NCBI GenBank assembly: GCA_938048695.1
Contig: CALIUO010000001.1
Coordinates: 1 to 47,806 of the forward strand
Reading direction: 5' to 3'
Source: an uncultured SAR86 cluster bacterium
GTDB taxonomy: Bacteria > Pseudomonadota > Gammaproteobacteria > Magnimaribacterales > Magnimaribacteraceae
DNA: 47,806 nt
The notes beneath the pieces were generated by a model. That model ran no database searches and was not told the DNA's origin. It saw only the letters and a list, made by a program, of their open reading frames with translations. Shown here in pieces: positions 1-8,089 of this stretch (position 1 is its first letter; each line of letters opens with the position of its first letter). A program made the translations under genes and the position numbers.

Positions 1-375
1 CCCATTCTAGAAATGATTCCTCTAAATGATGAATTAATACTTGAAGTAGAAGTTTCACCCACAGACATTGCTTACGTAATAAAAGGTCAGAAAGCTATAG
101 TTCAGCTTAGTGCTTTTGATTTTGCGGTCTATGGAAGTCTAGAGGGAGAAGTTCTAAATGTTAGTGCTGATACCGTTTCTAAAGATGACGGATCTACATG
201 GTATGTATGCTTGGTGAGCATACCTGCAGACGGAGTCACTAGCATGTCTAGGGAGCTCCAATTGCTTCCGGGTATGCAAGCAACTGTGAATATAGTGAGT
301 GGCAGTAAAACAATCTTAAAATATCTATTACAACCAGTCACTAATATCAAAAATAAAGCTTTCAGAGAAAGATGA
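1..375 (+). CDS. HlyD-family type I secretion membrane fusion protein, C-terminal part
   Basis: This is the end of a periplasmic adaptor protein that links an inner-membrane ABC exporter to an outer-membrane channel in type I secretion. The reading frame is open from base 1, so the gene starts upstream of the window. The segment IVPLND-like (here MIPLNDELILEVEVSP), then DIAYVIKGQKA, then LPGMQATVNI, and an end in KAFRER are typical of the beta-barrel and C-terminal region of the HlyD/PrtE/LapC group. The stop codon overlaps the next start (ATGA, 372-375), so the following metallo-hydrolase is probably translationally coupled. The ABC transporter partner would be expected upstream, outside the window. 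Confidence 0.88.
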   Translation, partial: PILEMIPLNDELILEVEVSPTDIAYVIKGQKAIVQLSAFDFAVYGSLEGEVLNVSADTVSKDDGSTWYVCLVSIPADGVTSMSRELQLLPGMQATVNIVSGSKTILKYLLQPVTNIKNKAFRER

Positions 376-1328
376 TTTTTAAATTCTCGAGGCTGTTAGC
401 TTTTTTTATATTCTTTTCATGCCCCATCAAGAGTGATGAATACGAAATAACTATCTTAGCTACAAATATTGCTAACTTTGGAGGAGTAGGGGAATGGAGT
501 TTTTCAGCTCTTCTAGAAAATGAAAAAGAATCTATTCTTTTTGATACGGGTTTCGATGAAGATACAGTCCTACACAATGCTCAATTATTAGGTAAAGATC
601 TTAGTAAGGTTGAAAAAGTTATTTTGAGTCATTTTCATGGTGATCATACAGGTGGATTATTAAAGTTAAGGAAAACCTATTTGGAGATAAACCCGAAATC
701 TTTTTCAACAGTTTATGTTGCTGATGGTTTTTTTGAGCAAAGATACGATATAGATGGAAATCTTAGAGGTTTCATAGGCGGTTTTGATGACGTCAATGAA
801 TTTATGAAAGAAACGGATGCTCTGGGTATTAATTTTAAAATTATCAAAGAGCCCCATGAGATATCTGAAAATTTAGTTCTTTCGGGACCGGTTGAAAGAA
901 TTTTTGAAAGCGTAGTGGTATCTCCAGGTTTTTATGTAAAGGAAGATGGAAAATTAGTTGGTGATCTTCTTAAAGATGACCAGTCCCTAGGCATTAAAAC
1001 AAAAAAAGGTTGGTATATGATGTCTGGTTGTGGACATTCTGGAATGATGAATACAGCACATAAATTTCAGCAAATAGAGAACAAGGATATTTATGGTGCG
1101 ATAGGGGGATTTCATTTATTTAGATCATCGGATGAGGTAATATCGAAAACTGCAAGTTCATTAAAATCATTTGGACTTAAACAATTAATAGGCGGACATT
1201 GCACTGGTATCCACGCTGCTAGAAAAATTGCAGATATTGCCTCTATAACTAGAAACAACCTATCCCATGGGGCGATAGGTACCGTTGTTACCAAAGATCT
1301 CAAAATATTAAGAAGCTCTGTAGAATAA
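372..1328 (+). CDS. Exported metallo-beta-lactamase-fold hydrolase (COG1237-like)
   Basis: The protein has 318 residues and a hydrophobic N-terminus ending near SCPIKS, consistent with a signal peptide. The metal-binding signature SHFHGDH lies at residues 86-92 (H87, H89, D91, H92), followed by TGGL. Later motifs GCGHSGMMNTA, GGFHLF and GGHCTG match the COG1237 subgroup, often annotated as dihydropterin-ribofuranosyl-aminobenzene-phosphate synthase-like although bacterial members are mostly uncharacterised. The fold and metal site are clear; the substrate is not. It overlaps the secretion adaptor by four bases and the next gene by one base, suggesting one operon. Whether this protein relates to the exported cargo cannot be told. 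Confidence 0.85.
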   Translation: MIFKFSRLLAFFIFFSCPIKSDEYEITILATNIANFGGVGEWSFSALLENEKESILFDTGFDEDTVLHNAQLLGKDLSKVEKVILSHFHGDHTGGLLKLRKTYLEINPKSFSTVYVADGFFEQRYDIDGNLRGFIGGFDDVNEFMKETDALGINFKIIKEPHEISENLVLSGPVERIFESVVVSPGFYVKEDGKLVGDLLKDDQSLGIKTKKGWYMMSGCGHSGMMNTAHKFQQIENKDIYGAIGGFHLFRSSDEVISKTASSLKSFGLKQLIGGHCTGIHAARKIADIASITRNNLSHGAIGTVVTKDLKILRSSVE

Positions 1329-1855
1329 TGCCTAGCCAAGATTTAATTATATTAATAGTGCAGATAATTGCGGCACTTGGTGTTGTTGTTTCAGTCGTTT
1401 ACTTAGGATTACAAATAAAGCAACAAAACGTCATTACCAAAGCCCAATTTGGACACTCTCTTACACAAAGACTTTATGAAAGGTATTTTCAAACTTCTAC
1501 TAACAAAGAATATGCAGAATTTATGGCTAAAGACTGGGATGCTGACAATCTGACACCTACAGAAGAAACGAGAGTACAAATGGCTATATTAACCTATCTG
1601 GTTGATATATTTGATGTCTACGACAAAGTGGAAAGTGGTCTAGCTGATAAGAGTCATCTTGATACTAGAATGAACACCTTAAAGTTAGGTGTTATGAAGA
1701 CTAAAAATGCTAAATTGGTTTGGTCATATTGGAAATGGAATCGTACCAAAGATTTTGTTAAATGGTTCGAAAATGAAATATACGGAGAAGAGGTAGATAA
1801 ATTATCCGTTGAAGAAATAATTAAAAAATCTACTGAACTAAATACCCTTAGATAG
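1328..1855 (+). CDS. Small single-pass membrane protein, unknown function
   Basis: This 175-residue protein was not recognised as a named family. Residues about 7-28 form one hydrophobic helix (IILIVQIIAALGVVVSVVYL) followed by GLQIKQQN, so the rest is probably cytoplasmic or periplasmic and helical, rich in charged and aromatic residues (for example WSYWKWN). Similar short proteins with an N-terminal helix followed by a Q-rich turn are common as hypotheticals in marine gammaproteobacteria. The start overlaps the previous stop by one base (TAATG), so it is probably co-translated with the metallo-hydrolase. Its 3' end overlaps the convergent TPR gene by 8 bases. Confidence 0.7.
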   Translation: MPSQDLIILIVQIIAALGVVVSVVYLGLQIKQQNVITKAQFGHSLTQRLYERYFQTSTNKEYAEFMAKDWDADNLTPTEETRVQMAILTYLVDIFDVYDKVESGLADKSHLDTRMNTLKLGVMKTKNAKLVWSYWKWNRTKDFVKWFENEIYGEEVDKLSVEEIIKKSTELNTLR

Positions 1856-3293
1856 CTCCAACAGCATCTAGTAATTCAGAATTTAATTGTTCACTATTTA
1901 AATGGAATCTATCAATTTCCATTGTCCAGTCTAGATTCAAGTAATCATTTTTTCCTTTAATGAACCATGATTCTTGTGAACAATCAACAGAGTTCAACTT
2001 GTGCAGATGAAAATTTAGAAGCCAAGTTCTTATATCTATATCAACAATATTTTTATTTATTTCCTGGCATTTAACAAAATCTTGTTTTAAATAATAACCA
2101 AGAAAAAGAGCAGCTAATCGTCTGTCACTTGTTGTCTGACCTTGAGGAACTGGATCTAATTCATAGGCCTTTTCCAAATACTCTATTCCTTGATCAAGTT
2201 CTCTTAATCTAAGCAAGGCTTCACCATAAACTGAGATCACTCTTGGGTCATTTGGATTAATGGTCGTGGCCTTACGACCACTATCTTTTGATTTTTCAAA
2301 GTCATGCATAGAGAGATATACCTCTGCCTGCATTCTATGGCACTCAAAATCATTAGGATCTACTTCCAAAGCCTTCTCTAACAAACCAAGTAGTTCACCC
2401 ATTTTTTCATCGGTCATGGGAATATATCCTCTATAAAATGCTTGCCCCAATACGCAAGCTTTCCAAGCATAAGCTTGAGCATTATTTTTATCGGCTTCTA
2501 TTGCTAAGTCTAAATTTTTTATAGCTTCAAAATTTGCTTCTTTAGTAAATTTATGATGATTTTCTTTTCCTTTAAGCAAAAATTCATACGAATTCATACT
2601 TTCAGTAGGTTTTCTATGGGCTCTTTTTAGACTTGAAATTTCAATGCCTCCAAGGAGAGCTATGGTAATTTTCCTTACAATCTCATCTTGTATATCAAAA
2701 ATATCTTCTTTGACTCGATCGTATTTATTACTCCATATGACCTTACCTTCCGGAGTTTCTGATAATTCAACTGAAATTCTAAGCCTATTTTCTACTGCTC
2801 TGATACTTCCAGAAACTATATAGTCTAATTCGTATTTATCTCTATATTCTTGATGAGATAAATTTTCATCTCTTAAATTGAAGCAAGTTTGACGAGATAC
2901 AATCTCAATTTCACTAATCATAGAAAATTCGGTAATTAGATCTTCAACTATCCCATCAACTAAAAAAGCTCCATCATCATCCTTATTCAGATTGGCGAAA
3001 GGTATTACTGCAATCTTTTGTTTGTAATCTCCGGAGGCTGTGATTTGTTTATTAATATTCTCTTTTGTACCTTCTTTAGGGGTTATAAATAAATAAGCCA
3101 AGATAATGGTTATTGGAAATCCGATAGCCACAAGAATAAAGATTACTTGCATTAATGAGTCTTCAGATATTCCAAATAGATCTTGAGGAGGGAAGGTATT
3201 AAAAAAGACTGGAGCTAGCTGAATTAAAGCTATCCCAGTCACTAAATATGCAGCAGCAGTTTTACTTGTCTTTTGAATGAATCCTTTTAACAT
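1848..3293 (-). CDS. Membrane protein with TolB-like domain and TPR repeats
   Basis: The protein has 481 residues. Two N-terminal membrane helices (about 11-31 and 47-68) are followed by FITPKEG; this two-helix module is the one found in front of many bacterial class III adenylate cyclases and kinases that end in TolB/TPR domains. Residues about 92-215 form a TolB/FlgO-like domain (IAVIPFANLN, VDGIVEDLITEFS, DYIVSGSIR, WSNKYDR). Residues about 230-400 contain TPR units (ALEVDPNDFECHRMQAEVYL, YLEKAYELDP). No cyclase or kinase catalytic domain is present, so it is probably a scaffold or sensor. The gene is transcribed alone, divergent from the lipoprotein gene at 3341. Confidence 0.8.
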   Translation of the reverse strand: MLKGFIQKTSKTAAAYLVTGIALIQLAPVFFNTFPPQDLFGISEDSLMQVIFILVAIGFPITIILAYLFITPKEGTKENINKQITASGDYKQKIAVIPFANLNKDDDGAFLVDGIVEDLITEFSMISEIEIVSRQTCFNLRDENLSHQEYRDKYELDYIVSGSIRAVENRLRISVELSETPEGKVIWSNKYDRVKEDIFDIQDEIVRKITIALLGGIEISSLKRAHRKPTESMNSYEFLLKGKENHHKFTKEANFEAIKNLDLAIEADKNNAQAYAWKACVLGQAFYRGYIPMTDEKMGELLGLLEKALEVDPNDFECHRMQAEVYLSMHDFEKSKDSGRKATTINPNDPRVISVYGEALLRLRELDQGIEYLEKAYELDPVPQGQTTSDRRLAALFLGYYLKQDFVKCQEINKNIVDIDIRTWLLNFHLHKLNSVDCSQESWFIKGKNDYLNLDWTMEIDRFHLNSEQLNSELLDAVGAI

Positions 3294-3340
3294 CTATCTT
3301 TAAAATCTTATACTAAGTAAATAGTTATTAGGAGAATTAA

Positions 3341-4921
3341 ATGAACAAATTTTTACTCAACACATTATTCATACTCTTGTTAGCAAGCTGCAGTAATGAC
3401 AATGAGTCAAATCTTGAAGTTTTTATAACAGGAGCAGAGATAGCGGGTGTTAATGGAATGCATTTTGGTCCTGATGGATATCTCTATGCAGCTTCAGTGA
3501 TTGGATCAGACATAACAGTTATTGATACTGAAGATAAGAGTATAGTCAAAAGGTATGGTCTATCTGATGGTGTAATTGGCCCAGATGATGTGGCATTTAA
3601 TTCAAAAGGAGAGTTCTTTTGGACATCGATACTAACAGGAGAAGTTGCGGGCTTTAATACGAATGGAGAAAAGGTAATTGCGGGTAATCCAGGACCAGGT
3701 GTAAATCCTATTACTTTCTCCGATGATGATAGATTGTTTGTAGCACAGTGTTTCTTTGATAATGGACTTTTTGAATTAGATTCAAATGGAAATAATGAAC
3801 CTAGAGTTATTTTTAACGAAATAGGGGAGTTTTGTGGCTTGAATGGAATGGACTGGGGGCCGGATGGAAGATTATATGGACCCAGATGGTTTAATAATGA
3901 AGTGGTAAGTGTTGATGTAGATACTGGTGATATTCGTAAAGAGGCTAGCGGTTTTACAGTACCTGCAGCTGTAAAATTTAACTCAAAAGGAGAGCTTTTT
4001 GTATTAGATACAGGGGCTGGAAAAGTTGTAAAAGTCGTGGATGGTAAGAATTCCGATTATGCTTTTATAGAAAATGGTCTAGATAATCTGGCCTTTAACA
4101 AAAAAGATGAACTTTTTGTTTCCAGTTATTCTGAAGGATATGTATTAAGAGTTTCCGAAAATACTGTAGAGCCTATTTTACCTGGTGGTATTTCCCATGC
4201 TGGTGGCATAGCGATAATAGGTAACGACATAGTGGTTGCAGATATCCAATCCGTAAAAGCTTATAACACTGAGGATGGATCAGAATCGTGGAACTACAAA
4301 AATACTTTTAGAGTATCGCCAATGGGAGCCAATACATCTGTATCAACTTATGATAATAATTTAATTCTGACAAGTTGGTTAGATGGTCACGTAAAGGTAA
4401 TGAGACCAGATAATGGAGAAATTATCGAGAGTTTGGACGCCCTTAATATTCCAGTATCAGCAACTAAGTTTAATAATCAAATTGCTATTGCTATGCATGG
4501 TGATAAATCGATAACTTTACACGATTTCAAAACAGGTATTAATACAGTTCTTGCAGATGGATTTGTTGCTCCAACTCATGTCATAAATTATCAAGATAAA
4601 TTGCTTGTTTCCGACAGAGGAACCGGTGAATTATTATCGATTGATGTAAAAGGTAATAAAAATATAGTCGTTGAAGGGCTCAATTCACCTGAGGGCATAG
4701 CTATCAAAGGTGGTTCAATATTTGTATTTGAAGGCGATACGGGAGAAGTCAAAGAAATAAGAAATAACACTATATCTGTAATTGCTAGAGTAAATTCAGG
4801 CAGTAATGCTCAATCTGAATTACAACCTCCATCAATGGTTTTTAACGGTTTAGCAATTAAAGGTGATTACTTATACATATCAGGAGAATTAGAAAAATCA
4901 CTATTTAGAATCAAAATCTGA
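3341..4921 (+). CDS. Lipoprotein with NHL/SMP-30-like beta-propeller repeats
   Basis: This 526-residue protein begins with a lipoprotein signal: a hydrophobic stretch, then LLASCSN, with the cysteine as likely lipid-attachment residue. The rest consists of repeated blade-like segments such as GMHFGPDGYLYAAS, VAFNSKGEFFWTS, GMDWGPDGRLYGP and VKFNSKGELFVLD, typical of NHL or SMP-30/gluconolactonase-like propellers. It is probably anchored at the outer or inner membrane facing the periplasm. The substrate cannot be inferred. A good ribosome-binding site (AGGAG) stands at 3331-3335. The stop codon abuts an ORF leading into the next exported protein, suggesting a two-gene operon. Confidence 0.82.
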   Translation: MNKFLLNTLFILLLASCSNDNESNLEVFITGAEIAGVNGMHFGPDGYLYAASVIGSDITVIDTEDKSIVKRYGLSDGVIGPDDVAFNSKGEFFWTSILTGEVAGFNTNGEKVIAGNPGPGVNPITFSDDDRLFVAQCFFDNGLFELDSNGNNEPRVIFNEIGEFCGLNGMDWGPDGRLYGPRWFNNEVVSVDVDTGDIRKEASGFTVPAAVKFNSKGELFVLDTGAGKVVKVVDGKNSDYAFIENGLDNLAFNKKDELFVSSYSEGYVLRVSENTVEPILPGGISHAGGIAIIGNDIVVADIQSVKAYNTEDGSESWNYKNTFRVSPMGANTSVSTYDNNLILTSWLDGHVKVMRPDNGEIIESLDALNIPVSATKFNNQIAIAMHGDKSITLHDFKTGINTVLADGFVAPTHVINYQDKLLVSDRGTGELLSIDVKGNKNIVVEGLNSPEGIAIKGGSIFVFEGDTGEVKEIRNNTISVIARVNSGSNAQSELQPPSMVFNGLAIKGDYLYISGELEKSLFRIKI

Positions 4922-4977
4922 TGAACCCTAGTCAAACTGACTCTTTTTATATAGTGTGTACCTTTTGGAGAAAATAT

Positions 4978-5676
4978 ATGAAAAATATTAAAAACTATTT
5001 ACTTGGAATGTTTCTTTTCTTCTCAACTTCATTTTATGCTGAAGTTGCAGAAGTTTACCAATGGAAAGCATTTCCCGGTAAATCTCAAGACATGTTAGTA
5101 AATATGTCTAAAGCGGCTGAAATTCATAAAGCTCAAGGAGCGGAAGTCTCAATCAATGCTCACAATATTGGATCGACTCAATTGGTTGATTATGTAGTCA
5201 GGTGGGATAATTCAAAAGCATATGCCAAAGGTAAAGATCTTCAAGCAAGCTCTGAAGCCTGGGTCCAATTTTGGTCAGAAGCGAATAATAATCCTTCTGG
5301 TGAATTAGTGGCTAGTTTTGCAGGAAATAATCTTGATCAGTCTAAGAAAGCATCTGATTTTAATGGATCTTATGTTTATTCAGTAAGTGTTTGGGAAGTA
5401 GAGACAGGTAAGGATATGCAACTCATACAAGCTTTTATGGAATCCAAGTCTATTCTTGAAGATACAGGAGCAAGAGTTGAGATTTATCAAGGAAATTGGG
5501 GAGCCCCGGGCCAGTATCACTATGTGTTACTTTATGACAACTGGGTAGATTTAGAAAATAGCTTTGCCCAACTTAATGCACCTGGAAGTGCTTGGTTAAA
5601 AATGCAACAAAGACGTATGAATGAAGCACCTTCTGGTAAACAAACTGCGTTTTTTACAGGTAGTACTTTAAATTAA
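4978..5676 (+). CDS. Exported protein with tandem alpha/beta-barrel-like repeats, unknown function
   Basis: The chosen start gives 232 residues and a classical signal peptide (MKNIKNYLLGMFLFFSTSFYA), and it is preceded by TTGGAG at 4964-4969 at suitable spacing. An in-frame ATG at 4921 overlaps the previous stop but would put 19 unrelated residues before the signal, so it is less likely. Two similar halves each begin with VYQWKAFPGK or VYSVSVWEVETGKD and end around a bulky aromatic segment, resembling repeated ferredoxin-like (dimeric alpha+beta barrel) domains. No catalytic residues are recognisable. It probably acts in the periplasm together with the upstream lipoprotein. Confidence 0.72.
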   Translation: MKNIKNYLLGMFLFFSTSFYAEVAEVYQWKAFPGKSQDMLVNMSKAAEIHKAQGAEVSINAHNIGSTQLVDYVVRWDNSKAYAKGKDLQASSEAWVQFWSEANNNPSGELVASFAGNNLDQSKKASDFNGSYVYSVSVWEVETGKDMQLIQAFMESKSILEDTGARVEIYQGNWGAPGQYHYVLLYDNWVDLENSFAQLNAPGSAWLKMQQRRMNEAPSGKQTAFFTGSTLN

Positions 5677-5694
5677 GAGATATCTGTAAAGAAA

Positions 5695-5718
5695 GGCCCC
5701 GAAAGGGGCCTTTTTTTT
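5695..5718 (+). terminator. Strong rho-independent terminator
   Basis: A six-pair GC stem GGCCCC/GGGGCC (5695-5700 and 5705-5710) closes a GAAA tetraloop and is followed by eight T residues. It lies 18 bases after the stop at 5676. On the other strand the same stem is followed by TTTCTTT, so it may also stop the convergent gene, whose stop codon lies in the T tract. Confidence 0.93.
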
Positions 5719-6262
5719 AATATACTCGATTAATTTGAGCAACGTTCTTAGTAGGCTCACCATCTAACATGACAATGTTTTCAAAAGTTACAGAGTCATC
5801 AGAATTCATTACCCATTTCATATTTGTTACAAAGCTTTCATGTTCGGCATGAAGATCAGCCTTAGATTTATCTAACTTTATAGACATTGATTGAGAAGAC
5901 AATTTATCAACCTTGAAAACAGGCTCTGTTCCCAAGCCACAATAGTGTCTTACTACAAGCTCACCGTCATCATCGCTATACGTTGTCAACATTTGTACGC
6001 CGTCCTCTATAAGAGTTTCGGTAATGGTATTTCCTCCAGATGTAAGTGCAAATTCATAGGAAACATCAATTACTGCACCATTTAGTCCTTGAACCATTGT
6101 TCCTTCCCATTTTCCAAGTTTTTTTCTAACTTGTTCAAAAGCTGCGCTCTTTTTGTCTGCAGCCATCTCAACATCACCAATCTTTACTGTTTCATCTGCA
6201 AAGACAGAAAGTGAAAGAAATAGGGAAAGAAACATAGAATATATACTTATTTTAGTTTTCAT
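5717..6262 (-). CDS. Exported small protein, lipocalin-like DUF1579-type, unknown function
   Basis: The start at 6262 gives 181 residues with a clear signal peptide (MKTKISIYSMFLSLFLSLSVFA, cut after VFA). An ATG 12 bases upstream (6274) is in frame, but its next codons read AGGAAA, which serve better as the ribosome-binding site of the start chosen here. The mature part (LGKWEGTM, YEFALTSGGNTITETLI, RHYCGLGTEP, TFENIVM) alternates strands and turns as in small lipocalin-like beta-barrels of the heme-binding-like or DUF1579 type; this family assignment is tentative. It stands alone, divergent from the VOC operon, with its stop inside the shared terminator. Confidence 0.72.
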   Translation of the reverse strand: MKTKISIYSMFLSLFLSLSVFADETVKIGDVEMAADKKSAAFEQVRKKLGKWEGTMVQGLNGAVIDVSYEFALTSGGNTITETLIEDGVQMLTTYSDDDGELVVRHYCGLGTEPVFKVDKLSSQSMSIKLDKSKADLHAEHESFVTNMKWVMNSDDSVTFENIVMLDGEPTKNVAQINRVY

Positions 6263-6307
6263 TTTTTTCCTCATTAATTAAAAAGTACTTACAATTTAAA
6301 TCATTCA

Positions 6308-6352
6308 CACTTAATTGCAATATAAGTTACATTCATTAATATAACTTAAGTG
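6308..6352. promoter_or_regulatory. Possible operator in the divergent promoter region
   Basis: The 109-base region between the divergent starts at 6262 and 6372 carries two nested inverted repeats: TAAGTTA (6323-6329) with TAACTTA (6342-6348), and CACTTAA (6308-6314) with TTAAGTG (6346-6352). A strong Shine-Dalgarno (GAGGAGG, about 6360-6366) precedes the VOC gene. In such AT-rich DNA short dyads also arise by chance, so a regulator site is only a possibility. Confidence 0.3.
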
Positions 6353-6371
6353 CTACGAAGAGGAGGGGAAA

Positions 6372-6923
6372 ATGATAAGAAATGATATACCTATAACTAA
6401 TGTGCATCATGTAGCCTTTAGATGTAGAGATGCAGAGCAAACTAGGTGGTTCTATGAGGATATATTAGGTCTCAAATTAGCAGCAGCTATGGCCTTTGAC
6501 CATTTATCTGGTACAGATAAGAAGATCGAATATATGCACATTTTTTTTGAAATGGTAGATGGTAATTACATTGCTTTCTTTGATGATCCCTACAATGCTC
6601 CTGAAGATTTCTTTGTAGATATGAATGGGTTTGATAGCCATGTTGCTGTTGAGGTTGAATCAATGAAGCATTTAAAAGCAATCGAATCTAAACTTAATTC
6701 TATAAATTGGGATTCTTTTATAATTGACCATGAGTTTGTCACTTCTCTATATATTTTCGATCCTAACGGAATCCAGCTTGAATTTACCTGTAGAGCTTTA
6801 GATCATGACAAAATTATGGCGGAAGATGCCTCTAAGGCTCATCAAGAGATAGAAGATTGGACTGAAAGAACGAAAGCATTGAAAGTAGAAAAATTTGGTG
6901 AAAAATCATTAGCCAAGAAATGA
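6372..6923 (+). CDS. VOC-family (glyoxalase/extradiol dioxygenase superfamily) protein
   Basis: This 183-residue protein carries one vicinal-oxygen-chelate domain: NVHHVAFRCRDAEQTRWFY at the start, GFDSHVAVEVES in the middle and YIFDPNGIQLEFT near the end. H13, H90 and E137 occupy the places of the usual two-His-one-Glu metal site, so a metal-dependent oxygenase, isomerase or lyase activity is plausible. The C-terminal 40 residues are a charged helical tail. A strong ribosome-binding site precedes it. It is the first gene of a coupled trio with an alpha/beta hydrolase and an HMG-CoA-lyase-like enzyme, which suggests a catabolic step on a ring or branched substrate. The substrate is unknown. 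Confidence 0.82.
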   Translation: MIRNDIPITNVHHVAFRCRDAEQTRWFYEDILGLKLAAAMAFDHLSGTDKKIEYMHIFFEMVDGNYIAFFDDPYNAPEDFFVDMNGFDSHVAVEVESMKHLKAIESKLNSINWDSFIIDHEFVTSLYIFDPNGIQLEFTCRALDHDKIMAEDASKAHQEIEDWTERTKALKVEKFGEKSLAKK

Positions 6924-8089
6924 AGAATACTCCTCCAAAATATAAACGAATACCTTTAATAATTGCCTTTCAAGAAAACTCCCAATACAAAGATACTTAT
7001 GCAGGTGAAATAGGAACAGTTGCTTTAACTGCGCATCTATTGAAACCTGAAAATTCTGAAAGTAAGAGCGTAGTTGTGTTTATGCATCCGACAGGAGGCG
7101 GAAGTTACTTACCTATGCTTAATTCATTAGCTAAGCAGGGAATCGACACAGTATGGTGTGATAGTAGATACAGAGGAACTGATTCTGCACTAATAATGGA
7201 AAAGGTTCTAATAGATCTAGGAAACTGTATTAAACATCTTAAAGAAGTGCACGGATATGAAAAGGTTGTGCTTGGTGGATGGAGCGGAGGGGGTTCATTA
7301 TCATTATTTTATCAATCACAAGCAGAAAAACCTTCAATAACTGAAACACCAGCTGGAGATCCAATTGATTTAGTATCAGAACAATTTATTCCTGCTGATG
7401 CTGTTATGTTAATTGCTGCTCATGAATCTCGACATAGAACTTTTACTGAATGGCTTGATGGCTCAGTAATAGATGAAAGCAATCCTGAAAAAAGACAACA
7501 AGATTTAGACATCTACGACATAAACAATCCAAATCAACCTAAGTACACAGATGAATTTATCAAAGTCTATAGAGAAGCACAGATTTTAAGGAACAGAAAA
7601 ATAACCAGCTGGGTTCAGGATAAATTAAATGATTTTAAGAAAAAAGGATATCAGAATAGGGAGTATGGGTTTATCGTGCATCGCACTATGGCAGATCCCA
7701 AATGGTTAGACCCTTCAATTGATCCAAATGGAAGACGGCCAAACTGGTGTTTTTTAGGTGAACCAGAGATCGTGAATAATAGTCCTATAGGTTTAGCAAG
7801 ATATTGCTCACTAAGGAGCTGGTTATCTCAATGGAGTTATGATTACTCAAGAGGTGATGGCCTAAGTTGTGCAAACGATATTACAGTTCCTTGTCTTGTA
7901 ATAGGCAATACAGATGATGATGGAATAACGCCTTCACATACTAATAATTTATACGATTCCATAGGTCATACAAATAAGCAATTAGAATGGATAGAAGGAG
8001 CAAATCATTATTATTTTGGTCAACCGGAAAAGGCAAATGAGTCTGCAAGAATTTGTAAATCATGGCTTGATGAAAAAGGATTGATCTAA
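6920..8089 (+). CDS. Alpha/beta hydrolase, probably catabolic
   Basis: The protein has 389 residues and no signal peptide, so it is cytoplasmic. FMHPTGGG (about 54-61) provides the oxyanion region, GGWSGGG carries the nucleophile S122, the acidic residue is probably in NTDDDG (332-334), and H363 in GANHYYFGQ completes the triad. About 150 residues between the serine and the acid (roughly 140-290) form a large insertion or lid, longer than in simple esterases. The start overlaps the VOC stop (ATGA) and the stop overlaps the lyase start (TAATG), so the three are expressed together. Its task could be thioester, ester or C-C bond hydrolysis; the sequence does not decide. Confidence 0.83.
   Translation: MKNTPPKYKRIPLIIAFQENSQYKDTYAGEIGTVALTAHLLKPENSESKSVVVFMHPTGGGSYLPMLNSLAKQGIDTVWCDSRYRGTDSALIMEKVLIDLGNCIKHLKEVHGYEKVVLGGWSGGGSLSLFYQSQAEKPSITETPAGDPIDLVSEQFIPADAVMLIAAHESRHRTFTEWLDGSVIDESNPEKRQQDLDIYDINNPNQPKYTDEFIKVYREAQILRNRKITSWVQDKLNDFKKKGYQNREYGFIVHRTMADPKWLDPSIDPNGRRPNWCFLGEPEIVNNSPIGLARYCSLRSWLSQWSYDYSRGDGLSCANDITVPCLVIGNTDDDGITPSHTNNLYDSIGHTNKQLEWIEGANHYYFGQPEKANESARICKSWLDEKGLI

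Noticed and set aside
4921-4977. Start of the exported barrel protein at the TGATG overlap
   Set aside because: It would place a 19-residue non-conserved leader before an otherwise classical signal peptide. The ATG at 4978 has a good ribosome-binding site.
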